In this document: piece after piece, positions 1 to 5,560 of the stretch
Numbering within the stretch: position 1 is the stretch's first letter
How the letters are laid out: every line of letters begins with the position of its first letter
Assembly: GCA_003155565.1 (NCBI GenBank)
Contig: PMDM01000302.1
Span: 1 to 6,164 of the forward strand
DNA length: 6,164 bases
Reading direction: 5' to 3'
Source: Methylococcaceae bacterium
GTDB lineage: Bacteria > Pseudomonadota > Gammaproteobacteria > Methylococcales > Methylomonadaceae
The notes under the pieces: generated by a model
Told to the model about the DNA's origin: nothing
Database searches by the model: none
Seen by the model: the letters and a program-made list of their open reading frames with translations, nothing else
Translations under genes and position numbers: made by a program

Positions 1-351
1 GCGGGACTGGTCAGCTTTGTCCCCTACCTTGGCGCTATCGTTGGCATCGTTGTCGCTTGCATTGCCGCCCTGGTGCAATTTCAAGAATTATCCCAGTTAG
101 TCCCTGTCGCCGTGGTTTTTTTGATTGGTCAATCTTTGGAAGGTACGGTACTAACCCCAAAACTGGTCGGTGACAAAATCGGCTTACATCCTGTTGCAGT
201 CATTTTTTCCGTGATGGCTGGTGGTCAGCTATTCGGATTTTTGGGGATTTTACTCGCCCTGCCCATTGCGTCTATCATTATGGTATTTCTACGGCATGTA
301 CATGATATATATAGGGATAGTGAGTTTTATGGGAAGGGTGATGTCGAATGA
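1..351 (+). CDS. AI-2E/PerM-family transporter, C-terminal part (5' end outside window)
   Basis: The open frame runs from base 1 to a TGA at 349-351, giving 116 residues of a polytopic inner-membrane protein whose start lies upstream. A first hydrophobic stretch (about residues 1-25, with FVPYLGA) is followed by a short amphipathic section. Next comes the family signature near residues 47-60 (EGTVLTPKLVGDKIGLHP), and then hydrophobic segments ending in GILLALP and a charged tail. These motifs are typical of the C-terminal third of the AI-2E/PerM (UPF0118) family. Members have been linked to autoinducer-2 export or Na+/H+ exchange, but the substrate here cannot be read from sequence. The GTG at 73 is internal, because the conserved segment begins before it. 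The stop overlaps an ATG (ATGA at 348-351) that opens only a 23-codon frame. Family assignment is secure; function is not. Confidence 0.9.
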   Translation, partial: AGLVSFVPYLGAIVGIVVACIAALVQFQELSQLVPVAVVFLIGQSLEGTVLTPKLVGDKIGLHPVAVIFSVMAGGQLFGFLGILLALPIASIIMVFLRHVHDIYRDSEFYGKGDVE

Positions 352-420
352 CAGCAAGCAATTTAACGAAAAATCACAGTAGAGCCATAGGATGTACCAA
401 GTCTTTATGGTGGAGATAAG

Positions 421-507
421 ATGCCGATAAAGACTAACAAATTAGTAATTATCAGTAATCGCGCAGAACAGGGTCGCTTTGATTTAGAATCGGTTAGCTC
501 CAAGTGA
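421..507 (+). CDS. Very short ORF (28 codons), possible small protein or gene remnant
   Basis: ATG at 421 is preceded by GGAG (412-415) at 5-nt spacing, a usable ribosome binding site. The frame reads MPIKTNKLVIISNRAEQGRF and continues DLESVSSK to TGA at 505-507. I do not recognise the product. The piece KLVIISNRA resembles the first beta-strand of trehalose-6-phosphate synthases (LVVVSNR), so a truncated remnant of such a gene is conceivable, but the match is too short to trust. The frame is also open upstream back to a TAG at 388-390. Its last codons form the left arm of a perfect hairpin and its stop lies in the hairpin loop. It may equally be a leader peptide, a pseudogene tail or chance. 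Confidence 0.3.
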   Translation: MPIKTNKLVIISNRAEQGRFDLESVSSK

Positions 508-523
508 AGCTAACCGATTTTCT
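488..523 (+). terminator. Rho-independent terminator hairpin between convergent genes
   Basis: A perfect 12-bp inverted repeat pairs AATCGGTTAGCT (488-499) with AGCTAACCGATT (508-519) around the 8-nt loop CCAAGTGA. The right arm runs into TTTT then CT on the + strand (518-523). It lies between + strand reading from the left and the - strand gene ending at 534. The + direction has the better U-tract. On the - strand the following bases are CTAAATC, so any action there would be weak. Confidence 0.7.
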
Positions 524-533
524 ACAACAAATT

Positions 534-710
534 TTACTTAGCTAAAATTTTGGTTTGATTAGCCAGCATTTTTTCTTGGTTAGCTAATATTAGCTTTTGG
601 TTACCCTTTAATTCCTCTTGATTTTTTTTCATTTCTTCTTGGTTTTTAAGGATTACTTTTTGGTTTTCAAGCATCGTTTTTTGATTTGAAAGTATTTGAT
701 CAGTTGTCAT
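534..710 (-). CDS. 58-residue NQ-heptad coiled-coil microprotein
   Basis: On the - strand, ATG (708-710) to TAA (534-536) encodes 58 residues. After MTTDQ, seven uninterrupted heptads run from residue 6 to 54, then ILAK. Examples are ILSNQKT, MLENQKV, ILKNQEE and ILANQEK. Position 1 is always I, M or L, and positions 4-5 are always Asn-Gln. Position 2 is Leu in five of seven, and the last two positions are mostly charged or polar. This is a near-ideal continuous coiled coil with no other domain, signal peptide or membrane segment. If position 1 is 'a', Asn falls at 'd' and Gln at 'e', like the I/V-x-x-N-T-x-x layers of trimeric coiled coils; a trimer is my inference. AAAGGGG (721-727 complement) sits 10 nt upstream, supporting the start. 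Function is unknown; an oligomerisation tag or scaffold is possible. The heptads are also a degenerate 21-bp DNA repeat, suggesting growth by duplication. Confidence 0.72.
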   Translation of the reverse strand: MTTDQILSNQKTMLENQKVILKNQEEMKKNQEELKGNQKLILANQEKMLANQTKILAK

Positions 711-746
711 AGCAACATACCCCTTTCATAGTCGTGAAGTAGTAAA

Positions 747-790
747 ATTTAACAGCGGAAAAATAGCTCCTTGGGGGCTGTCCGTTAAAT
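747..790. repeat. Imperfect dyad in the leader of the NQ-heptad gene
   Basis: ATTTAAC-AGC-GGA (747-759) faces TCCGTTAAAT (781-790), pairing 10 bp if the AGC bulges out. An alternative is CAGC (753-756) with GCTG (777-780). Inside lies a second small stem, AGCTCC/GGGGCT (765-770 and 773-778), with one G:U pair. It sits about 37 bp upstream of the - strand start at 710, so it could be an operator or a leader RNA fold. No matching factor can be named. Confidence 0.4.
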
Positions 791-919
791 TAAAAATCCT
801 TACTCATTCATACCACTTATAGCCCGAACCTGTCTCCGCTACTTGCGTTTAATGAGTCACGTACCCAATCTCAACAGCGAATTTTGAAGCTGTCCAGAAA
901 ATCTTATTTTTTAGGTTAT

Positions 920-956
920 CAAGCGCCTAACTCAATAAACACCCCTCAGGCGCTTG
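920..956. repeat. Perfect 9-bp inverted repeat (possible terminator)
   Basis: CAAGCGCCT (920-928) is exactly complementary to AGGCGCTTG (948-956) across a 19-nt spacer. It lies downstream of the - strand gene at 1096-1329. On the - strand the stem is followed by ATAACC, with no U-tract. On the + strand it is followed by TTCTTT. Terminator, protein site or degraded element cannot be separated by sight. Confidence 0.45.
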
Positions 957-1095
957 TTCTTTGCACCCAATTGTTGGACTATCATAAAACCAGAATTGTT
1001 CAATTTTTTTAAAAATAAGCCCAAGAGAACGCTATTGAACACGGTGGCGGCTAATAAATTTTGCGCCGCAAGTTATGTAAGGCTTTTCCCAGCGT

Positions 1096-1329
1096 TTACC
1101 CTCCGTCTCCGATGTTCTCCCACATATACATACCGGACTCATGCAATTCCAGTTCTCGTAATTGCTGGGTCGCGGCTAGGTGTTTTGCACGCAACTCATC
1201 GAGTTCCTGGGCGAACTTTTTTGCCGTCGCTGCCGCTGCATCCTGCTTCGCAGCTAGTACGGCTATTTGTATGCTCCATTCTTTAAGTCGATTCGTTAAT
1301 GTTTGGATTTCTTCGTCTGTTACTTTCAT
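1096..1329 (-). CDS. Coiled-coil protein, sll1863-type stress-response family-like, probably C-terminally truncated
   Basis: On the - strand, ATG (1327-1329) to TAA (1096-1098) encodes 77 residues. GGAGG (1338-1342 complement) lies 8 nt before the ATG, the best ribosome site in this interval. The protein is almost wholly helical: a region with LKEW at residues 15-18, then an Ala/Lys/Glu-rich coiled coil (about 19-62, with LAAKQDAAAA and LDELRAKHLAATQQLRELE), then MYMWENIGDG. That plan resembles small coiled-coil proteins of the sll1863 stress-response type, which continue past a W-(D/E)-x-(hydrophobic)-x-(D/G)-G segment with a second amphipathic helix. Here a TAA follows immediately. The same frame beyond it reads TLGKALHNLRRKIY to a TAG at 1051-1053, which looks like the missing helix. 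Two + strand frames overlap this region but lack comparable support. The gene is convincing; family and truncation are moderately so. Confidence 0.7.
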   Translation of the reverse strand: MKVTDEEIQTLTNRLKEWSIQIAVLAAKQDAAAATAKKFAQELDELRAKHLAATQQLRELELHESGMYMWENIGDGG

Positions 1330-1337
1330 GGCTCATC

Positions 1338-1342
1338 CCTCC
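1338..1342 (-). promoter_or_regulatory. Strong Shine-Dalgarno of the 1096-1329 gene
   Basis: CCTCC on the + strand reads GGAGG on the - strand, 8 nt ahead of the ATG at 1329. This site decides that the - strand frame, rather than the overlapping + strand frames, is the translated one. Confidence 0.75.
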
Positions 1343-1574
1343 GGGAAAAATTGGCTAAACTGTTTACTAATCTGATACGATCAATAATAAGCATCTCTCA
1401 GCCAAAAATACTTTCAAGTCACTATGAGGCTTCAGAGCTTAGGTGTAATTTACTCGTGTTGCCTGCTTTTATGCAATGACAGATTACGGGCATTTCATGC
1501 CAAAAATGATCTAATATTCAATTATCGGGAAGCAGAGAAGGAGCAAGTTTTTTTGGATTAAAGCAAATAGTCGG

Positions 1575-1687
1575 GTAGGTTGGGTTAACCGCTTCGCCTA
1601 AAGCGCCTACTGTTGGTATTGTTAACCCAACAAAGCTAAGCTAAGCTAAAAATGTTGGGTTGCCAAAAAGCAGGCAACCCAACCTAC
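1575..1687. repeat. Nested palindromic repeat element (four GTTGGGTT cores, MITE/BIME-like)
   Basis: The outer ends GTAGGTTGGGTT (1575-1586) and AACCCAACCTAC (1676-1687) are a perfect 12-bp inverted repeat. Inside are two further perfect hairpins. GTTGGGTTAAC (1579-1589) pairs with GTTAACCCAAC (1621-1631), enclosing a small CGCTT/AAGCG stem. GTTGGGTTGCC (1654-1664) pairs with GGCAACCCAAC (1673-1683). The cores alternate in orientation, so 1624-1632 can also pair with 1653-1661, giving either two hairpins or one long cruciform. GTAGGTTGGGTT-type palindromes are dispersed intergenic repeats in many bacteria, from memory. The element has no coding capacity and no clear target-site duplication. 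Confidence 0.75.
1635..1649. repeat. Pentanucleotide tandem repeat (GCTAA)x3
   Basis: Three exact GCTAA units lie in the spacer between the two hairpins of the palindromic element. Copy number could vary between strains, but nothing shows that it matters functionally. Confidence 0.7.
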
Positions 1688-1714
1688 TAAAAAACCAGCA
1701 ATAATCGTTATAAA

Positions 1715-4588
1715 ATGCTCACCATCAACAACCTAGAACCCCAAATCAAAACCCTCCCCCCCAGTCTCCAAGCCCCTATCAAATCCAGCCTGGATCACTG
1801 GCTATCCCTGCTCAATCAAAATAATCTGACCCTCAACCCAACCGATAAGCTACTCCAGTCCATCCCCAAAGTCTGGTGTTCCAGCGAATTCGTTACTGAA
1901 AGTTGCACCCGTAAACCCGAATTGTTGGTTGATCTGGTCAATTCCGGCGACTTGGATAGCTTTTATTCTGAACAGACCTATCAAACCAAGCTGGCAAATC
2001 TGGAAATAGCTGACGAAATCGAATTAATGACCAAACTGCGCCAATTCCGTTGCCGGGAAATGGTCAGGATTGCCTGGCGGGATCTGGCGGGCTGGGCGGA
2101 TTTGGCCGAAACGTTGATGGATTTATCGCTGCTTGCCGATGCCTGTATTCAATATGCCCTGGCTTTTCTCAACCAGCAAGCCTGCGAACTACGCGGCACA
2201 CCTATGCTTGCCGATGGCAACCCGCAGCAAATCGTGGTGTTGGGCATGGGGAAACTGGGCGCTTACGAATTGAATTATTCCTCCGACATCGACCTGATTT
2301 TTGCTTATCCTGAGGAAGGGGAATTGCCTGACCGAAAGTCCACCAGCTACGGCGAGTTTTTTACCCGACTGTGCCAAAAACTGGTCAAGGTGTTGGATGA
2401 CATCACCGTGGATGGTTTTGTGTTTCGGACGGATATACGCCTTAGGCCTTTTGGCGACAGCGGCGCGGTGATCATGACCTTTGATGGCATGGAAAATTAT
2501 TACCTCACCCAAGCCAGGGAGTGGGAACGCTATGCCATGATTAAAGCGCGGCAAGTCGCGGGCGATTTCAGGATGGGCGCACAGCTCATGGCTATGCTGA
2601 AACCCTTTGTATATCGCCGTTACCTGGATTACGGCGCGTTTGAGGAATTACGAGGCTTAAAATTACAAATCACCCAGGAATTGAAACGCAAGGATCGCAT
2701 GGAAAATATCAAGCTGGGGCCAGGCGGTATCCGCGAGATTGAGTTCATCGGGCAAGCTTTTCAGCTCATACGCGGCGGTCATGAAAAAACCTTGCAAACG
2801 CGCGGAATCCTGGATGTATTGAGTATTCTAAGTAGGTTGAAACTACTCCCGCAAGTGGACGCAGACCAACTAAGCCATTCGTATCGCTTTCTGCGCCGGG
2901 TAGAAAACCATATCCAGCAATATCAGGACAGGCAAACCCACGATTTACCAACTTCGGAACAGGCTAGGCTGATACTCGCCTATTCCTTGGACTTTGAAGA
3001 TTGGTACAGCTTTAAATCCGAACTGGATAGTGTCAGGGCGGTTGTGCAGTCCGTTTTTGACCAAGTTTTCGCCGTATCAAAGCAACAAAATAAGGACGAG
3101 ATGAGCCAAAAAATCTGGTCTTGTGTTGCCGACGACGAGGAATTGCTGGGTTTGTTGGAAAGTTACGGTTTCCGGCACACCGACGGAACCTTGAAAGCAA
3201 TCAAGGATTTCAAACTGTCGACCGCCCTTCGGCGAATGACGACGAAAGGCGCCGGCATCGTTGACCGTTTGATGCCGCAACTCATTGAATCGGCGCAACT
3301 GGTCGATAATCCCGATGAAACCTTAGTTCGGCTGGTCAAGCTGTTTGAGGCGGTTGCGGGCAGGAATGTTTATCTGGCCTTGTTATCGGAAAATCCAGGC
3401 GCTCTTATTCAATTGATCCGCCTTGCTTCTGCCAGTACCTGGATTTGTGACTATCTGGCGTTGTATCCGGTGTTGTTTGATGAATTGCTGGATACCCGCA
3501 CCTTATATGAGCCGTTGAAACGGGGCGACCTCAATCAACAACTGAAAGCATTGCTTGCTGCCATCGACATCGATGACCTGGAAGCGGTGATGATAGCCCT
3601 GCGGCAATTTAAGCATCTCAATATTCTGAGGGTAGCAGCGGCAGATATTATGGGTGCAATCCCCATCATGGTGGTCAGCGATTATTTGACCTACATCGCT
3701 GAGTGCATTGTTGAGAATGTCATCGAACGCACTTGGTTAATGTTAACCGAAAAACACGGCTTTCCACCCGGCACAAACAACGATAACATCAATTTTGCCG
3801 TAATCGGCTTCGGCAAGCTGGGCGGGATAGAATTAGGCTATGGCTCTGACCTCGACCTTGTGTTTTTATACGATTGTCCTGATGGCAATGCCATGACGAC
3901 AGGTGAAAGACCACTGTCCTGCTCACAATTTTACGGGCGCTTAGGGTTGAAAATCCGGCATATTCTCGATTCCAAAATGTTATCCGGCATACTTTACGAA
4001 GTGGATTTGCGTTTGAGACCCAGCGGCGACTCAGGATTATTGGTGACGCACATCAATACGCATGAAGATTACCTGAAAAATCAGGCGTGGACGTGGGAAC
4101 ATCAGGCTTTAGTCAGAGGTCGCTTTATTGCCGGTGACTTGCGCCTAAAAGCCCAATATGAAGCCATTCGCCATAGAATCCTGAGCTTAACCAGGGATGA
4201 AATCCAACTGAAAACCGAAGTCCGCGACATGCGCGAAAAAATGCGTACCGCCCACGACACTAAAGAAGCGAACAAATTTGATTTGAAACAAAGCAAAGGC
4301 GGTATTGCTGACATTGAGTTTATAGTACAATTTGGGGTTCTGGCTAACGCAGCGACACATGCCGCGTTAACGACTTATACCGATAATGTCAGGCTGCTTG
4401 AAGGCTTAGCCCAACAAGGCTTTATCACACAGCCCGAAGTGGCAATTCTGAAAACCGCCTACTGCGCTTATCGTGACACTGGTCACAAGCAAGTGCTTCA
4501 AGGTGATAAAGCAATCATTGATGAGAGTGAGGTTGGGGGGTTGAAAAAGCAGGTTGTAGACATTTGGCATAAGATCATGGAATTGTGA
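1715..4588 (+). CDS. glnE: Bifunctional glutamine synthetase adenylyltransferase / adenylyl-removing enzyme
   Basis: This cytosolic enzyme attaches AMP to, and removes it by phosphorolysis from, a tyrosine of glutamine synthetase, under control of PII (GlnB) and glutamine. At 957 residues it matches the family (E. coli about 946). Two nucleotidyltransferase domains are complete. The N-terminal adenylyl-removing domain has GMGKLG at 177-182, D191/D193 in SSDIDLIF and D240 in TDIRLRPFG. The C-terminal adenylylating domain has GFGKLGG at 698-704, D712/D714 in SDLDLVF and D764 in EVDLRLRPSG. Each is followed by its GGI-x-(E/D)-IEF segment (337-344 and 862-869), and a helical PII-responsive linker lies between. 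All expected acidic residues are present, so both activities should be intact. ATG 1715 is kept because alignment with known GlnE N-termini fits and the next Met is residue 105. No Shine-Dalgarno is visible before it. ilvE follows after 41 bp with no terminator. Confidence 0.98.
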   Translation: MLTINNLEPQIKTLPPSLQAPIKSSLDHWLSLLNQNNLTLNPTDKLLQSIPKVWCSSEFVTESCTRKPELLVDLVNSGDLDSFYSEQTYQTKLANLEIADEIELMTKLRQFRCREMVRIAWRDLAGWADLAETLMDLSLLADACIQYALAFLNQQACELRGTPMLADGNPQQIVVLGMGKLGAYELNYSSDIDLIFAYPEEGELPDRKSTSYGEFFTRLCQKLVKVLDDITVDGFVFRTDIRLRPFGDSGAVIMTFDGMENYYLTQAREWERYAMIKARQVAGDFRMGAQLMAMLKPFVYRRYLDYGAFEELRGLKLQITQELKRKDRMENIKLGPGGIREIEFIGQAFQLIRGGHEKTLQTRGILDVLSILSRLKLLPQVDADQLSHSYRFLRRVENHIQQYQDRQTHDLPTSEQARLILAYSLDFEDWYSFKSELDSVRAVVQSVFDQVFAVSKQQNKDEMSQKIWSCVADDEELLGLLESYGFRHTDGTLKAIKDFKLSTALRRMTTKGAGIVDRLMPQLIESAQLVDNPDETLVRLVKLFEAVAGRNVYLALLSENPGALIQLIRLASASTWICDYLALYPVLFDELLDTRTLYEPLKRGDLNQQLKALLAAIDIDDLEAVMIALRQFKHLNILRVAAADIMGAIPIMVVSDYLTYIAECIVENVIERTWLMLTEKHGFPPGTNNDNINFAVIGFGKLGGIELGYGSDLDLVFLYDCPDGNAMTTGERPLSCSQFYGRLGLKIRHILDSKMLSGILYEVDLRLRPSGDSGLLVTHINTHEDYLKNQAWTWEHQALVRGRFIAGDLRLKAQYEAIRHRILSLTRDEIQLKTEVRDMREKMRTAHDTKEANKFDLKQSKGGIADIEFIVQFGVLANAATHAALTTYTDNVRLLEGLAQQGFITQPEVAILKTAYCAYRDTGHKQVLQGDKAIIDESEVGGLKKQVVDIWHKIMEL

Positions 4589-4613
4589 TAATTGAAATAA
4601 TTGTGAAATATAT

Positions 4614-4619
4614 AAAGGG
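4614..4619 (+). promoter_or_regulatory. Ribosome binding site of ilvE
   Basis: AAAGGG lies 10 nt before the ATG at 4630; a second purine-rich patch, GGTGAAG (4622-4628), lies closer. Both favour 4630 over the alternative in-frame ATGs at 4633 and 4639, though 4633 cannot be excluded. Confidence 0.5.
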
Positions 4620-4629
4620 TTGGTGAAGT

Positions 4630-5556
4630 ATGATGACGATGGACGATAGAGATGGATTTATCTGGCTGGATGGGCAATGGGTTGCATGGCGGGATGCCAA
4701 AGTCCATGTGTTGACACATACTTTGCATTACGGTTGCGGCGTGTTTGAAGGCTTGCGGGCTTATCACACCGACAAGGGCCCGGCGATTTTCAAGATGCGC
4801 GAGCATACCGACCGGCTGTTCCGTTCCGCCCACATCATGAACATGCCGATGCCTTTCAGCAAGGACGAAATCGACGAAGCGCAAAAGCAAGCCATCGTTA
4901 AAAATAAGCTGGATAGCGCTTACATCCGGACCATGTGCTTTTATGGCTCGGAAGGCATGGGTTTGCGGGCGGATAACCTGAAAGTCCACGTCATGGTTGC
5001 AGCGTGGACGTGGGGGGCGTACCTCGGTGCGGAAAACATGGAAAAAGGCATCCGTATTCGTACGTCGTCGTACACTCGTAACCATGTCAACAGTACGATG
5101 AACAAAGCCAAGGCCAACGGCAATTATATCAACTCCATCCTGGCTTTGCAGGAAGCCTTATCGACTGGCTATGATGAAGCCTTGTTGCTTGACCACGAAG
5201 GCTTTGCTGCTGAAGGCAGCGGCGAAAACTTGTTTATCGTCCGTAACGGCAAACTGTACACGCCGGAAACTACTTCGGCCTTGGAAGGTATTACCCGCGA
5301 CACACTAATTACAATCGCTGAAGAACAAGGCTTGTCGGTTTCGGTTAAACGCCTGACCCGCGATGAAGTTTATGTCGCCGATGAGGCGTTCTTTACCGGC
5401 TCAGCTGCGGAAGTCACGCCGATTAGGGAGTACGACAACCGTAAGATTGGCAACGGTGGCCGTGGCCCGATTACGGAAAAACTACAGGCTTTATATTTCG
5501 ACTACGTGCAAGGCCGGCAGGCAGATCATGCCGATTGGTTAACCTACGTCGCCTGA
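4630..5556 (+). CDS. ilvE: Branched-chain amino-acid aminotransferase (PLP fold type IV)
   Basis: The enzyme exchanges the amino group between glutamate/2-oxoglutarate and leucine, isoleucine or valine and their 2-keto acids, the last step of branched-chain synthesis, in the cytosol with pyridoxal phosphate. The 308 residues match E. coli IlvE (309). Visible motifs are KVHVLTHTLHYG at 24-35 and GVFEGLRAY at 37-45. The catalytic lysine is most likely K161 in KANGNY. E195 lies in AEGSGEN (194-200), followed by GITRDT at 220-225 and FTGSAAEVTPI at 255-265. WGAYLGAE (128-135) and the overall N-terminus point to IlvE rather than D-amino-acid transaminase or aminodeoxychorismate lyase, which share the fold. 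It sits 41 bp after glnE and 4 bp before waaF, an order known from Pseudomonas, so operon expression is likely. Shared use of glutamate gives a loose metabolic link with glnE. Confidence 0.96.
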   Translation: MMTMDDRDGFIWLDGQWVAWRDAKVHVLTHTLHYGCGVFEGLRAYHTDKGPAIFKMREHTDRLFRSAHIMNMPMPFSKDEIDEAQKQAIVKNKLDSAYIRTMCFYGSEGMGLRADNLKVHVMVAAWTWGAYLGAENMEKGIRIRTSSYTRNHVNSTMNKAKANGNYINSILALQEALSTGYDEALLLDHEGFAAEGSGENLFIVRNGKLYTPETTSALEGITRDTLITIAEEQGLSVSVKRLTRDEVYVADEAFFTGSAAEVTPIREYDNRKIGNGGRGPITEKLQALYFDYVQGRQADHADWLTYVA

Positions 5557-5560
5557 TTGC

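Larger units (their letters stand above)
711..1050. other. Intergenic stretch, no gene recognised
   Basis: This stretch separates two - strand coiled-coil genes. I find no coding frame of credible length with a start and ribosome site on either strand. It holds the ribosome binding site and leader of the 58-residue gene at its left end, two dyads of the form AACAGCG...GCTGTCC (751-783 and 873-895), and a 9-bp inverted repeat at 920-956. It also holds an AT-rich run around 1003-1016. A + strand frame from about 954 is open through here, but it lies antisense to a better-supported gene. Confidence 0.6.
1330..1714. other. Divergent intergenic region upstream of glnE
   Basis: This region lies between the - strand coiled-coil gene and + strand glnE, so promoters for both should be here. 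I find no gene. On the - strand, TTGAAA (rc of about 1410-1415) with an AT-rich TTATTATT about 20 bases downstream is a possible but unconvincing promoter. A small hairpin GGCAT-TTC-ATGCC occupies 1489-1501. The right third is the palindromic element at 1575-1687, including GCTAA three times in tandem (1635-1649). A TATAAA directly abuts the glnE ATG. Confidence 0.5.

Noticed and set aside
348..419. ATG overlapping the PerM-like stop (ATGA), 23-codon frame
   Set aside because: The overlap looks like translational coupling, but the peptide is very short, basic and motif-free and ends at 417-419. Probably chance, or the ruined start of a former next gene.
534..710. The 21-bp periodic sequence as a CRISPR array
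   Set aside because: The period is continuous, degenerate and in frame as protein heptads, with no unique spacers or conserved 25-35 bp repeat.
804..851. Short - strand frame reading TQVAETGSGYKWYE before a stop
   Set aside because: It resembles a protein C-terminus, but it is closed by a stop just upstream, has no start, and I recognise no family. Too short to call a pseudogene.
997..1041. 8-bp inverted repeat TGTTCAAT (997-1004) / ATTGAACA (1034-1041)
   Set aside because: Short and AT-rich with a 29-nt spacer; expected by chance in such sequence.
954..1375. Two overlapping + strand open frames (954-1286 and 1061-1375)
   Set aside because: They lie antisense to the 1096-1329 gene, which has GGAGG at proper spacing and a clear coiled-coil pattern. 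The + products are Ser/Cys/Pro-rich without motif, and the first needs a TTG start without a ribosome site.
1489..1501. Small hairpin GGCAT-TTC-ATGCC as a terminator
   Set aside because: The stem is only 5 bp and is followed by an A-run, not a T-run, on the + strand; no gene ends just before it.
2189..5123. Several - strand and out-of-frame + open frames inside glnE and ilvE
   Set aside because: They are shadows of strongly conserved coding frames, with no ribosome sites or recognisable motifs.
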